Positions 25,241 to 34,970 are shown, counted from the first letter of the stretch. The stretch is 64,000 nucleotides of DNA from Myxococcales bacterium (GCA_021787845.1 JAJYLH010000005.1:124001-188000), one strand, 5' to 3'. The notes: generated by a model not told the origin, from the letters alone. Made by a program: numbers and translations.

Positions 25241-26148
25241 TGCGGCACCTCTCCTGGATTCTCGCAGCCGTCCTGCTCGGCGGCTGCATGAACCTCGACG
25301 TCTTCGTTTTCGAATCGAAGCCGGCGCCGGCCGATGCCGACCTGATGGCGAAGAGCACGGTCCCGAAAAGCCTGCGCGAAGAAGTGTACGGGCCGATCAA
25401 GAGCGCCGACGGCACGGTGGTCGACGCCTACCTCTTGCAGCACGAGGACAGTGACGGCACTCCTGCCTGGCGCCACGCCGTCGGCCTCTTGTACCTCCAC
25501 GGCCAGAGCACGAACATCGAGACCACGGTGCCGCGCCTCGACGAGCTGTGGAAGCTCGGCTACACGGTCCTCGCGGTGGACGCGCGCGGGTACGGCAAGA
25601 CCCAGGGCACGGCGACCGCGAGTGGCCAGCTCGCCGACGTCGAGGCCGCGCGCCGCTACTTCGAGGGCCGGACGGACCTCGGGCTCTCGCCCGACCGCGT
25701 CGGCATCTACGGGCGTTCGCTCGGGACCCTGCTCGCGGTCGCGCTCGCGGCGGAACGCTCTCCGAAAGCGCTGGTGCTCGAGAGTCCGGTACTCTCGATT
25801 CAGAGCATCATCGACCAGTCGCTCGCTCTGGACACGCCAGCGCACTGGTACGTGGACGCGACGATGGACGCCGGCGCGAACATCTCGAAGGTGACGGGAG
25901 CGCTGCTGATCCTCCACGGCCTCGCGGATCACTACGTGCCGCCGTCGAACGGCGAGAAGCTGCACGAGCTCGCGACGAGCGCGAATCCGAACCTGCTCGA
26001 GCTCGTGCCCGGCGCCGACCACGACACGGTGCCGTGCGTCAGCCACACGCACGCGCCGGTCGACAACGACTGCGTCGACGGGTTCAGCAAGGACTACGAA
26101 GGCTGGGTAACGAGCCTCATCGACACCGCGTTCGACGTGGCGCAGTGA
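25240..26148 (+). CDS. Alpha/beta-hydrolase lipoprotein
   Basis: 302 residues. ATG 25240 overlaps the previous stop (TAATG). Signal peptide with lipobox LLGGC (Cys16), so it is an envelope-anchored enzyme. The hydrolase core is clear: YLHGQSTNIE (oxyanion region), VDARGYGKTQG, the nucleophile elbow GRSLGT, the acid in LADHYVPP and the histidine in GADHDTVP. It resembles the serine aminopeptidase / BEM46-like branch of esterases. Three of its cysteines may form disulfides in the periplasm. Substrate unknown. Confidence 0.85.
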   Translation: MRHLSWILAAVLLGGCMNLDVFVFESKPAPADADLMAKSTVPKSLREEVYGPIKSADGTVVDAYLLQHEDSDGTPAWRHAVGLLYLHGQSTNIETTVPRLDELWKLGYTVLAVDARGYGKTQGTATASGQLADVEAARRYFEGRTDLGLSPDRVGIYGRSLGTLLAVALAAERSPKALVLESPVLSIQSIIDQSLALDTPAHWYVDATMDAGANISKVTGALLILHGLADHYVPPSNGEKLHELATSANPNLLELVPGADHDTVPCVSHTHAPVDNDCVDGFSKDYEGWVTSLIDTAFDVAQ

Positions 26149-26278
26149 CGGCGCGACTCGCGCCCGACGCGTGCGCCATCCCATCTTTGCGATGCTCGCG
26201 GCCGCTCGCGACGTTCGCGTGCTCGTGCAGCCGATCGCTCGCTCATGGGCAGCGCTCTCGGGCTCCTCGGGATAGACC

Positions 26279-27064
26279 ATGCCAACGCGCTTCCGCCTCG
26301 CGACCTACAACCTGCTCGCCCCCGAGCATGTGTCGGCGCCCGCGGACCGACCTGACGCCTACGCGAACGTGCGGCAGCTCCTGCGCTGGAACGTGCGGAT
26401 GCCGCGGCTCGTCGAGCGTATCCGAGACCTCCACGCCGACGTGCTCTGCCTCCAGGAAGTTTCGCGGTTGCACGTTTCCCGGCTCTTCGGGGACAAGCTC
26501 GAGCGCTTGGGGTATGCGCTGCTGCTCGGCGACCGCCCGGCCGACCGCGTCGACACCGTGGCCCTTCTCGCCCGCACGCCCCGGGTCCGCGTGCTTTCGA
26601 GGCACGACTTCTCTCTCCCCGGCGAGTCGAACAAGGTGGCCGTGGTCGCCCGCCTGGAGGTCGATCGGCAACCGCTCTTCGTCGCCTCGCTGCACCTGAG
26701 CTGGACGGCCGACGGCCGCTCGCAGACCGACCAACTGACCGCGTTTCTTCGCACCATCGACCCGTTCGACGCGATTCCCTTCGTCGCCGCCGGCGACCTC
26801 AACCTCGACGTCCGACGTTGGCCGGTGTGGAGCGAGGTGGCTTCGCGACGCTTCTCGGCAGCGCATCCGCCTGGCGTTCCGACCTGGGCGGCGGGCGGTC
26901 GGGCCGGCCGGCTCGACGACATCCTGGTTCGCGGGGTCGAGGTCGTCGACCCGCTGCCGATTCCGCCGCTCGGCCAGCGCCTCGAGCTGCCGAACGAGGT
27001 CGAGCCGAGCGACCACGTGCCGCTGTGCGCCGACCTCGCCTTTCGCGATCAGCTCTCGCCTTGA
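26279..27064 (+). CDS. Endonuclease/exonuclease/phosphatase-family protein
   Basis: 261 residues with no signal peptide. The EEP fold is shown by RLATYNLLAPE, DVLCLQEVSRL (metal-binding Glu), VASLHLSW, AAGDLNLD and the closing EPSDHVPLCADL with the catalytic Asp-His pair. Members cleave phosphodiesters in nucleic acids, phosphoinositides or sphingomyelin, or remove poly(A). The substrate cannot be told from the sequence. The downstream GNAT gene is convergent, only 6 bases away. Confidence 0.85.
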   Translation: MPTRFRLATYNLLAPEHVSAPADRPDAYANVRQLLRWNVRMPRLVERIRDLHADVLCLQEVSRLHVSRLFGDKLERLGYALLLGDRPADRVDTVALLARTPRVRVLSRHDFSLPGESNKVAVVARLEVDRQPLFVASLHLSWTADGRSQTDQLTAFLRTIDPFDAIPFVAAGDLNLDVRRWPVWSEVASRRFSAAHPPGVPTWAAGGRAGRLDDILVRGVEVVDPLPIPPLGQRLELPNEVEPSDHVPLCADLAFRDQLSP

Positions 27065-27070
27065 TGGCGC

Positions 27071-27562
27071 TTACGGCGCCGACTTCTCGAACCAGCACGA
27101 GTCCTCGTCCGCGCTCGCGAGCGCGAATCCGAGCGATCGCAAGAGGCGGATCGATGCGGCGTTGTCGGGGTGGCATTCGGCGCGAACGGTCCGGGCCTCG
27201 TGGTCGAACGACCAGCTCACGACCGCCGCGACCGCCTCGGAGGCGAAGCCACGACGGCGGTGGGCTGGCCGCACGTAGTAGGAAAGCTCCACGGCACCGC
27301 TCTCGTCTGGCGGTCCCTTGAAGCCGGCGTCGCCCACGATTTCATCGCCGAGCCAGACGACCCACGGTCCCCACGGCGCCCGCGCCGGATCCTCCCGCCC
27401 GAGGCGCGCCTGCTCGGCGAAGAGCAAGACCGCTTCTGCCTCCGGCCAGTCCGAGGGCAGCCGCACGAGCGGCGAACGAGTCGCCTCGCGAGGCGCCAAG
27501 GCCGCAGCCAGCAGGTCCCCGGGGCACGGCTCGAGCGAAAGCCGTCGGGTGGCTATCCGCAT
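27071..27562 (-). CDS. GNAT-family N-acetyltransferase (RimJ/RimL type)
   Basis: 163 residues. The fold is recognised from RLSLEPC near the N-terminus, GPWVVWLGDEIVGDAGFKG, then ELSYYVRPAHRRRGFASEAV, the acetyl-CoA-binding motif A (R-x-x-G-x-A), and AECHPDNAASIRLLRSLGF (motif B). RimJ/RimL-like enzymes acetylate protein N-termini or small molecules. It is 54 bases from the divergent HIT gene. Substrate unknown. Confidence 0.85.
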   Translation of the reverse strand: MRIATRRLSLEPCPGDLLAAALAPREATRSPLVRLPSDWPEAEAVLLFAEQARLGREDPARAPWGPWVVWLGDEIVGDAGFKGPPDESGAVELSYYVRPAHRRRGFASEAVAAVVSWSFDHEARTVRAECHPDNAASIRLLRSLGFALASADEDSCWFEKSAP

Positions 27563-27616
27563 CCGCCAGAGGTCATATCAAGCGCGCAAACGCGCCGCTT
27601 TCGATAAGGTCGCCCG

Positions 27617-28036
27617 ATGCCGGACGCCTGCACGTTCTGCCGCATCGTCCGAGGCGAGGCCGAGGCCGACCGCGTCTTCGAGAACGACCACGTCGTCGCC
27701 ATCCTCGACCGGCGGCCGCTCTTCCCCGGTCACGTGCTCGTCCTTCCGCGCGGTCATCACGAGACCTTGGCCGACCTTCCGCCGCGGGAAATCGACCCGC
27801 TGTTCGGTCTGGTCCGGCGGCTCGCGATCGCCATCGAGGCGGCGCTCGGCGCCGACGGCAGCTTCGTCGCCCTCAACAACCGCGTCAGCCAGAGCGTGCC
27901 GCACCTTCACGTCCACGTCGTGCCGCGGCGAAGAGGCGATGGGCTGAAGGGCTTCTTCTGGCCGCGCCACGCCTACCCGAGCGACGAGGCACGCCGCGAG
28001 ATCGCCGCACGCATCGCGCAGGCGCTCCTCGCTTGA
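27617..28036 (+). CDS. HIT-family nucleotide hydrolase/transferase
   Basis: 139 residues. The histidine triad reads HLHVHVVPR with His96, His98 and His100; the central histidine forms the nucleotidyl intermediate. C5xxC8 at the N-terminus (DACTFCRIV) with GHH at 46-48 forms the zinc site of many HIT proteins. It probably hydrolyses dinucleoside polyphosphates or AMP-lysine-type adducts. Normal family length. Possible -10 TAAGGT at 27605-27610 would give a very short leader. Confidence 0.9.
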   Translation: MPDACTFCRIVRGEAEADRVFENDHVVAILDRRPLFPGHVLVLPRGHHETLADLPPREIDPLFGLVRRLAIAIEAALGADGSFVALNNRVSQSVPHLHVHVVPRRRGDGLKGFFWPRHAYPSDEARREIAARIAQALLA

Positions 28037-28153
28037 CTCGCCGCGATCGATCGTCCGCGCCACCGTCGCGCACGCGACCCGCGCCAGGGAGGCCCGCGCG
28101 CCCACTCGCTTTCCGGTAGCATCGCGGTCCCTTCGCGCCCTGGAGGCCACCTC

Positions 28154-30154
28154 ATGGATCTCGCTCGGCTGCCGGACGATCTGCACGCGCTGTGCGTCAA
28201 CACGCTCCGGTTTCTGGCCATCGACGCCGTCGAGCAGGCTAGGAGCGGTCACCCTGGGCTTCCGATGGGCGCCGCCGAAATGGCGTTCACCCTCTGGTCG
28301 CGCTTCCACGTCTTCGACCCCGCCGACCCCGCTTGGGTGAACCGCGACCGCTTCGTTCTCTCCGCCGGCCACGGCTCGATGCTGCTCTACGGCCTGCTCC
28401 ACCTCTACGGCTACGACCTGAAGCTCGAGGAGCTCGGGCGCTTCCGGCAATGGGGGAGCCGCACGCCCGGGCATCCGGAAAACGTGCTGACGCCCGGGGT
28501 CGAGGTGACGACCGGCCCGCTCGGGCAGGGGTTCGCACACGGCGTCGGGCTCGCGCTTGCGGCCAAGCACCTCGCGGCGCGCTTCAACACCCCCGAACAC
28601 CCGCTCATCACCTCGCGCGTGTGGGGCATCGTCTCCGACGGCGACCTGATGGAGGGCGTGAGCGCGGAAGCAGCCTCCCTCGCCGGACACCTCCAGCTCG
28701 ACAACCTCGTTTACCTCTACGATTCGAACCACATCACCATCGACGGGTCGACCGAGATCGCGTTCACCGAGAACGTCAAAGGGCGCTTTCTCGCCTACGG
28801 CTGGCACGTCGACGAGGTGGACGGGCTCGACTCGAACGAGGTCGCGGCCGCGCTCGACACCGCGTCGAAGGCGGACCGGCCGGCGCTCGTCGTTTGCCGC
28901 ACCACCATCGGCTTCGGGTCGCCGAACAAAGCAGGAACGCCGTCGGCCCACGGCTCCCCTCTCGGTCCCGACGAGGCGAAGAAGACGCGCGAGGCGCTGG
29001 GTTGGCCGGAGGAGACGTTCTTCGTGCCCGCCCCGGTCCGCTCGGTCTTCGCGCGACGGGTGGAGGAGAACCAGCGCGCGCACGCCGAGTGGACCGCGCT
29101 CTTCCAGTCGTGGCGGGCGGCGAATCCCGACAAGGCGGCCGAATGGGACCGGCTCTTCGCGCCGCTGCCCGACGACCTCGAGACGCAGCTCATCAGCGCT
29201 GCCGGAGAGCCCGGGGCCGCGACGCGCGCCATCGGCGGCAAGGTGATCAACCGGGTGGCGGAAGTGGTGCCGGGCCTCGTCGGCGGTTCCGCTGACCTCG
29301 ATGAATCCACGTACACGCACCTGAAGGCGTACGAGACGATTCAGCCGGGAAGCTACAGCGGCCGCAACGTGCACTTCGGCATCCGCGAGCACGCGATGGT
29401 CGCCTCGATGAACGGCCTGAGCCTCTTCGATGGCCTGCGCGGGTTCACGGCGACGTTCCTCGTCTTCTCCGACTACGCGCGGCCGAGCATCCGTCTCGCC
29501 GCCCTCGAGCACGCGCCGACGATTCTGGTCTTCACCCACGACTCGGTGTTCTTGGGCGAAGACGGACCGACGCATCAGCCGATCGAGCATTTCTGGGCGC
29601 TGCGGCTGATTCCGAACCTCGAGGTGTGGCGGCCGGCCGACCCGCGCGAGACGGCCCTCGCCTGGGCTGCCGCCCTGCGGCGGCGCAGCGGCCCCACGTT
29701 GCTGATTCTCACCCGGCAGAAGCTCGGCCAGCTCACCGGCACGATGCCGACCCTGCCGGCGAACGCCGACGAGGCCGCCGCGTACCTCGCGCACGAGCCG
29801 GACGGACGGCCCGACGCGGTGCTCATCGCGACCGGGAGCGAGACCGCCATCACCGTCGAGGCGGCGAAGGCGCTGGCGGACGAGGGCCGGCGGGTGCGGG
29901 TGGTGTCGATGCCCTGCGTCAGCCGCTTCCTCGCCCGGCCGGCCAGCGAGCGCGAGAAGCTCCTGCCGCGCGGGGTGCCGACCGGCGCCGTCGAGACGGG
30001 CTCGACGATGGGCTGGCGGCAGTTCACCGGTCCGGACGGGCTCGTCATCGGCATCGACGACTTCGGGCATTCGGCGCCGGCGGGCGTCATCGCCGAGCGG
30101 CTGGGCTTCACCCCAGCGCAGATCGCCCAGCGCGTCCGGGAGTGGCTGCGGTAG
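28154..30154 (+). CDS. tkt: Transketolase
   Basis: 666 residues, the usual length. It moves two-carbon ketol units between sugar phosphates using thiamine diphosphate, in the non-oxidative pentose-phosphate branch. Signatures: [37 protein letters not shown], the thiamine-binding [12 protein letters not shown] with downstream SNHITIDG, and in the pyrimidine domain FGIREHAMV and [15 protein letters not shown]. The C-terminal domain is complete. It appears to be transcribed alone, with a possible -10 TAGCAT at 28117-28122. With zwf it shows an active pentose-phosphate pathway. Confidence 0.97.
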   Translation: MDLARLPDDLHALCVNTLRFLAIDAVEQARSGHPGLPMGAAEMAFTLWSRFHVFDPADPAWVNRDRFVLSAGHGSMLLYGLLHLYGYDLKLEELGRFRQWGSRTPGHPENVLTPGVEVTTGPLGQGFAHGVGLALAAKHLAARFNTPEHPLITSRVWGIVSDGDLMEGVSAEAASLAGHLQLDNLVYLYDSNHITIDGSTEIAFTENVKGRFLAYGWHVDEVDGLDSNEVAAALDTASKADRPALVVCRTTIGFGSPNKAGTPSAHGSPLGPDEAKKTREALGWPEETFFVPAPVRSVFARRVEENQRAHAEWTALFQSWRAANPDKAAEWDRLFAPLPDDLETQLISAAGEPGAATRAIGGKVINRVAEVVPGLVGGSADLDESTYTHLKAYETIQPGSYSGRNVHFGIREHAMVASMNGLSLFDGLRGFTATFLVFSDYARPSIRLAALEHAPTILVFTHDSVFLGEDGPTHQPIEHFWALRLIPNLEVWRPADPRETALAWAAALRRRSGPTLLILTRQKLGQLTGTMPTLPANADEAAAYLAHEPDGRPDAVLIATGSETAITVEAAKALADEGRRVRVVSMPCVSRFLARPASEREKLLPRGVPTGAVETGSTMGWRQFTGPDGLVIGIDDFGHSAPAGVIAERLGFTPAQIAQRVREWLR

Positions 30155-30293
30155 TCGCTCGCTGCCGGCACCACGGCACCGGAACCGCCGACCTCGAGCG
30201 CTCGACGGTGGGTGGTTCCGCGCGCCCGCGCCCATCCCTCGACCGCGCCTGGGCCGAGCGATGCGGCGGGGTCTCCGAACGCCGACCGATGTT

Positions 30294-31052
30294 TCACCGC
30301 TGCGTGATCGACTGAGCTCGCTTCTGGCGCGCGACCTCGGCCTCCGGCGGCCGCAGGTAGCGCGGCTCCAGGGAGAGGACCCGCGCGAGCTCGAAGACCG
30401 GCTCGCGCTCCTGGTGCAACGCGAGGAAGGCGATTTCCGCGGCGCCCGGGTAGCTGGGCTCTCGCTCCCCGAAACCGCTGCCGACGACCTTCGTGCCAGC
30501 CCCGACCGGTTGCGGGCGCGCCTCGTCGGTCGCCAGTAGGCGGAGCACCTCGCTCGGCGAAGCCGCGGTCGGCGCCACCCGCGTCTCCAGCGCGCCGGTC
30601 CGAAAGCGGTGGACCGCGAAGTAGACCTCGCCCTTGCGCGCGTCGAGGATGGGGCAGAGCCAGTCGGACTCGAGCGGCGCGTCGAAAGGCAGCTCATCGC
30701 CGGCCCGAAGCGACGCACGACGCGCGGCCGCGAGCGCCATCGCCTCCAGCGACCCGGCGCCGACGAGGGGAATCCGCCGCGCGTAGGCGACCGCCTTCAT
30801 CGTCGCCAGCGCCACCCGCGCGCCGGTGAAGAGACCCGGCCCGAGACCGGCGAGCGCCACCGCCACTTCGTCCATCGACCGCTGCGCCTCGGAGAGCAGC
30901 TCGTCGAACAGGCTCGGCACGACGGTCGAGACCACTGCCGGAGGGCCGGCCGAGCGCGTCGCGAGAACGCGCATCCCGGTCGCGTCGCGCTCGACCAGCG
31001 CGCAGGACAGCACCGGTGTCGAGGTGTCCAGGGCGAGGGCGAGCGCGGTCAT
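30294..31052 (-). CDS. tsaB: tRNA threonylcarbamoyladenosine biosynthesis protein TsaB
   Basis: 252 residues. TsaB is the scaffold partner of TsaD in making t6A37 in ANN-decoding tRNAs. The N-terminus LALALDTSTPVLSCALV and GLGPGLFTGARVALATMKA match the ASKHA fold of TsaB; residues PILDARKGEVYF are also typical. The last 40 residues end in YLRPPEAEVARQK, again family-like. It begins 4 bases after the rseP stop, so it is the last gene of a cdsA-rseP-tsaB block. Confidence 0.9.
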   Translation of the reverse strand: MTALALALDTSTPVLSCALVERDATGMRVLATRSAGPPAVVSTVVPSLFDELLSEAQRSMDEVAVALAGLGPGLFTGARVALATMKAVAYARRIPLVGAGSLEAMALAAARRASLRAGDELPFDAPLESDWLCPILDARKGEVYFAVHRFRTGALETRVAPTAASPSEVLRLLATDEARPQPVGAGTKVVGSGFGEREPSYPGAAEIAFLALHQEREPVFELARVLSLEPRYLRPPEAEVARQKRAQSITQR

Positions 31053-31056
31053 GCGA

Positions 31057-32703
31057 TCACTGGAACCAGGTGCGGATGATGTCGTTGCGGAAGGCGAGGA
31101 CCATCAGGGCGACCAGCATCACGATCCCGACGTAGCTCGCGATTTCGCGGAACCGGAGCGGTACCGCCCGGCGGCTGACCCCCTCGATGCCGCTGACCAC
31201 GATGTGGAAGCCATCCAGCACCGGTACCGGTAGGAGGTTGACCAGCCCCAGGTTGATCGAGATCAACGCGAACATCTTGAGGAATGTCGCCAGCCCCCCC
31301 TCGGCAGCGATGCTGGTGAGCTGGTAGAGCAGAATCGGCCCGCCGATGCTCCGGCTCGAGATGTGCCCGCTGGCGATGCCGATGATGCCGAGGACCATCA
31401 TCCGGGTCAGGTTGACGGTCTCGTCGAAACCGCGGGCGAGCGCCGCCAGTGGCGGATAGCTGATCCGGACCAGCTCGGCGTCCGTGTAGGGCACCGGGTG
31501 GAAGACGCGGTAGTCGAAGGCGAAGCCGTAGGCCGGCGCGGTCTGCGGCCCCTCCAGGAAATCCATGGTCTCTTTCATCGGCGCGGTGAAGGCGACCCGG
31601 ACCCGCGCGCCGCCGCGGTCGACGACCAGGTCGAGCTTCTGCTGGCCGTCCACCACGTCGCTGTAGCGGATTTCGTTCTCCACCGGCTTGCCGTCGACCT
31701 CGACGACCTTGTCGTCGGGCCTGAGCCCCGCCGCCCAGGCGACGCCGCCGCGCTTCACCTCGCGCACGTACATCTGCGGGTCGTCGAAGCCGAGCGGCCC
31801 TACCCCCGCGGGGATGCGCAGGGTGAGCGCCTTCGCGGTCGCGACCGGCGCCGTCGGCAGCTTCACCGCCGCCGTCCGCACGACGCCCAGCGTCACCGCT
31901 TCTGCTCCCAGCCCGGCCAGCGCGCGCTCGAGCTGGTAGTCGGTGGCGATCGGCTGCCCGTCGACCGACGTCACCCGGTCGAAATCCTTCAGTCCGGCTA
32001 GCGCGGCACGGCTGCCCGGACGGACCGCGATGTACGGTGGCACCTTCCCCGCGAGAATCCCGATGAACCCCTGCTTCTCGGTCTCGACCGGATTCTTCTC
32101 GGTGGTGAAGCCAGGGGTGAGGCGCAACGTCAGCCGCCGGCCGGCGCGGTCGACGACCAGCACGACGGGCTCCCCACCCCGCTTGACGATCTGCTCTTTC
32201 ATCTCGTCGAACGAGCGGGTGCGCACCCCGTCGACGCTCAGCACCCGGTCGCCCGCCCGCACTCCGGCGGCCTGCGCGGCCTCGCCCGGCAGCACGAGCC
32301 CCACCACCGGGGGAATCTGCGGCTGCGGCGTCAGGTTGACGAGCGCGTAGACGAGCGGCGGCAGCAACAGGTTCACCGCTGGCCCGGCGAGAGCGATGAT
32401 CGCCCTGCGGTAGGGCTTCTGCTCGGAGAAACCGCGTCCCTTGTCCTCGGGCGGCAGCGGCTGCGACGGGTCCTCGCCCGCCATGCGCACGAAACCGCCG
32501 AGCGGCAGCGCCGCCAGCACATACTCGGTCTCGCCGCGCTTGACGCCCCACACCTTCGGCCCGAAACCGAGGGAGAAGCGCAGCACCTTGACGCCGAAGA
32601 GCTTGGCGGCCGCGAAATGTCCGAGCTCGTGGAAGAAGATGAGGCCCCCGAGCAGGGCGATGAAGGCCGCCACTTGGACGAGGTGCGACATCCTTTGCAG
32701 CAT
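31057..32703 (-). CDS. rseP: Site-2 protease RseP (M50 zinc metalloprotease)
   Basis: 548 residues, about 100 longer than E. coli RseP. It cleaves transmembrane substrates, such as anti-sigma factors and signal-peptide remnants, inside the inner membrane. The N-terminal helix carries HELGH (zinc ligands and catalytic Glu). The long periplasmic part holds PDZ domains; three PDZ-like segments seem likely, which explains the extra length. The C-terminal membrane region has NLLPVPVLDG with the third zinc-ligand Asp. ATG 32703 is used; ATG 32691 (MSHLVQ) is also possible. Upstream is cdsA; the expected dxr is absent. Confidence 0.93.
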   Translation of the reverse strand: MLQRMSHLVQVAAFIALLGGLIFFHELGHFAAAKLFGVKVLRFSLGFGPKVWGVKRGETEYVLAALPLGGFVRMAGEDPSQPLPPEDKGRGFSEQKPYRRAIIALAGPAVNLLLPPLVYALVNLTPQPQIPPVVGLVLPGEAAQAAGVRAGDRVLSVDGVRTRSFDEMKEQIVKRGGEPVVLVVDRAGRRLTLRLTPGFTTEKNPVETEKQGFIGILAGKVPPYIAVRPGSRAALAGLKDFDRVTSVDGQPIATDYQLERALAGLGAEAVTLGVVRTAAVKLPTAPVATAKALTLRIPAGVGPLGFDDPQMYVREVKRGGVAWAAGLRPDDKVVEVDGKPVENEIRYSDVVDGQQKLDLVVDRGGARVRVAFTAPMKETMDFLEGPQTAPAYGFAFDYRVFHPVPYTDAELVRISYPPLAALARGFDETVNLTRMMVLGIIGIASGHISSRSIGGPILLYQLTSIAAEGGLATFLKMFALISINLGLVNLLPVPVLDGFHIVVSGIEGVSRRAVPLRFREIASYVGIVMLVALMVLAFRNDIIRTWFQ

Positions 32704-32819
32704 AAGCGCGGCGCTAGCCTGTGGCCAGCCTCAGCCGCGCTCGAAGGGCGTCGGCCTCGGTCGCCCCGGCCTCCGCCGCGGCGAGCCAGAGGCAGCGGCG
32801 CCATCGCTCTCCAGCAGCG

Positions 32820-33716
32820 CTAGTGGATTCGGGGGAGGACCACCAGCTTCGCGTAGAAGAAGACGAGCGGCGCGTTGACGAGGAGCGCGTCGACCCGGTC
32901 GAGCATCCCGCCGTGGCCCGGCAGGAGCCATCCCGAGTCCTTCGCGTTCCAGGCGCGCTTGAGCATCGACTCGCCGAGGTCGCCCAGCGGCCCCGCGATG
33001 CCCCCCAGGACGCCGATGGCGACGCAGTCGAGCGCCCGGAGCCCGAGCCCGGCGAACGCCTGGACGGCGAAGGCGAAACCGACGCTCGCCGCCATCCCGC
33101 CGAAGAAGCCTTCCCAGGTCTTGGCGGGCGAGACGCGGGGCAGGAGCTTGCGGCGCCCGAAGAGCCGTCCCGCCGCGTAGGCGCCGGTGTCGCCGCCCCA
33201 GGTGATGGCGCACGCGAGCAGCACCCAGCCAGCGGCGGTCCAGGAGTGCGGCTGCCCTCCCAGGCCCCGCAGGGGCACGACGTAGCCGACGAGCGATCCG
33301 TAGATCGCCGCGAAGAGCGTCATCGCCACCTGATTCGCGGCGTTCTGCAGGGCTTGGTTCCGGAAGAGCCGCCAGGTGAGCACGGTGACCAGGACCGCTG
33401 CCCAGAGCCAGTGGAGCTGCCGCTCGGCGTGAAGCGACGGGAGGAAGAAGAACGGCATCGACGCCGCGCCGGCGATCGCCACGACGCGCAAGCGGTCTCG
33501 CCCGAGCGCCATCGTCGACAGCTCGTACGCGTTCGCCGCCGCCGCCAGCGCCGCCAGCACGGCGAACGGGAGCCCGCCGTACCACATCAGCGCCAACACC
33601 GCCGGCAAGAGCACGAGCGCCGTCGCGACGCGGACCAGCAGGTTTCGGTTCTTCGCCGCGCGGTCGTCCGGGGAGCCGGCTCTCGTCACGTTGGCCGGAA
33701 CGTCCTGGCGATCCAC
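32820..33716 (-). CDS. cdsA: Phosphatidate cytidylyltransferase
   Basis: 298 residues, polytopic membrane protein. It makes CDP-diacylglycerol from phosphatidate and CTP, the precursor of all phospholipid head-group branches. The C-terminal signature is complete: SPAKTWEGFFGG, GPLGDLGESMLKR and GHGGMLDRVDALL. The GTG start at 33716 has AAGGGAGC eight bases upstream. In many bacteria the order is uppS-cdsA-dxr-rseP; here only cdsA and rseP remain, in keeping with the mevalonate operon at 17-21 kb. Its start faces a divergent protein kinase gene. Confidence 0.93.
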   Translation of the reverse strand: MDRQDVPANVTRAGSPDDRAAKNRNLLVRVATALVLLPAVLALMWYGGLPFAVLAALAAAANAYELSTMALGRDRLRVVAIAGAASMPFFFLPSLHAERQLHWLWAAVLVTVLTWRLFRNQALQNAANQVAMTLFAAIYGSLVGYVVPLRGLGGQPHSWTAAGWVLLACAITWGGDTGAYAAGRLFGRRKLLPRVSPAKTWEGFFGGMAASVGFAFAVQAFAGLGLRALDCVAIGVLGGIAGPLGDLGESMLKRAWNAKDSGWLLPGHGGMLDRVDALLVNAPLVFFYAKLVVLPRIH

Positions 33717-33888
33717 GAGACGCTCCCTTCGCGTCGGGCTCTCGCCGTTCCCACCAACTTCGGCGTCCCTCCAGCGGCGTTTCTATACCATCGTTCGTCA
33801 GCCTCTCGCTCCGATGCTGGGCGCTTCCCCTCCCGCTTCGAACCGTCGTGCTACCGTTTGGCGCTCGGCGCTCGAAGGAGGTCTTTCT

Positions 33889-34959
33889 GTGCTCCAGCGG
33901 ATCGGCCCCTACCGGTTGACGCGAATCATCGGCCGGGGCGGTCTCGGCGTCGTCTACCGCGCCCTCGACACCCGCACCCAGGCGGAGGTCGCGCTCAAGC
34001 TCTTGACCCAGCCGGCGAAGGACACCACTGCCGCGCGGCGGCTCGCCCGCGAGTTTCGCGCCCTGAGCGGCATCCAGCACCGCCACATCGTCCGGGTTCT
34101 CGACGCGGGCGCCCACGAGGAGATGCCCTACCTGGTGATGGAGCTGGTCGACGGCCTCCCCCTGCGAGCCTGGCTCGACGCGCGGTTCGACGAGCCCGGC
34201 TGGAGACCGAGAGCGCCGCTGGACGACGAAAGCGTCTCCGTGACCCGCTCGGCTTCCCCTCCGCTGGGGGACGATAGCGGTGCTGGGCTCCATCCTCCCC
34301 GCGACGAGGCGACCGCTCCCGAGTCCGCGGAGCCCGACAGCCTTCCGCCGCACCGGCGCCCCTGGACGAGCCCCCGCCCGGACGCGAGCCACCCGGAACC
34401 GGTCCCGCTATCCGTGCGGGAGGCGCTCAACCGACCGCGGCGCGTCCAGAAGCTCCGCCGTGTCGTCACCCAGCTCGCCGAAGGGCTGACCTGCATCCAC
34501 GGCCACGGGCTCGTCCATCGCGACCTCAAGCCCTCGAACGTCCTGGTGGCGCCAGGCGGGTGCGCGAAGCTCGTCGATTTCGGGCTCGTCAAGGTCGCTC
34601 GCTCGGGGGGCGACACCACTGCCGCCGGGCACCTGGTCGGGACCTACCGGTACATGTCGCCCGAACAGGCCAGGAGCGGTCCCGTCGACGGCCGCAGCGA
34701 CCTCTACGCGCTGGGCAGCGTCCTCTTCGAGATGCTCTGCGGGCGGCCGCCGTTCGCGCAGCGGCAGGTGACCGCGCTCCTCGAGGCGATCGTGCACGAG
34801 CCGCCCCCGGCGCCGGCGACCCTCAATCCGGAGGTCGACCCGGCGCTGGCGGACCTGGCCTGGGACCTGTTGCGGAAGAATCCGGAGGAGCGGGTCCAGA
34901 CCGCCGCCGAGGTGGCGGAGCGGTTACGCCCGCCGGGAGGGCCGCAGCCTAGTTGCTGA
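33889..34959 (+). CDS. Ser/Thr protein kinase with an inserted linker
   Basis: 356 residues. GTG 33889 is fixed by AAGGAGGT six bases upstream (33875-33882) although the frame opens earlier. Active-site parts are intact: glycine loop GRGGLGVVY, Lys37 (VALKLL), HRDLKPSN (210-217), DFG, and the SPEQ at the activation segment end. Between the hinge (MELVDGLPLRAW) and the helix before HRD there is an inserted segment of about 75 residues (101-175) rich in Pro, Ser and Asp. No membrane helix or sensor domain follows, so it is cytoplasmic. It should phosphorylate Ser/Thr; substrates are unknown. Confidence 0.9.
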   Translation: MLQRIGPYRLTRIIGRGGLGVVYRALDTRTQAEVALKLLTQPAKDTTAARRLAREFRALSGIQHRHIVRVLDAGAHEEMPYLVMELVDGLPLRAWLDARFDEPGWRPRAPLDDESVSVTRSASPPLGDDSGAGLHPPRDEATAPESAEPDSLPPHRRPWTSPRPDASHPEPVPLSVREALNRPRRVQKLRRVVTQLAEGLTCIHGHGLVHRDLKPSNVLVAPGGCAKLVDFGLVKVARSGGDTTAAGHLVGTYRYMSPEQARSGPVDGRSDLYALGSVLFEMLCGRPPFAQRQVTALLEAIVHEPPPAPATLNPEVDPALADLAWDLLRKNPEERVQTAAEVAERLRPPGGPQPSC

Positions 34960-34970
34960 CCGGCGATGGC

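Noticed and set aside
27578..30718. 1046-codon open frame opposite transketolase and the HIT gene
   Set aside because: Antisense to two clear enzymes; a shadow of their codon bias with no domain of its own.
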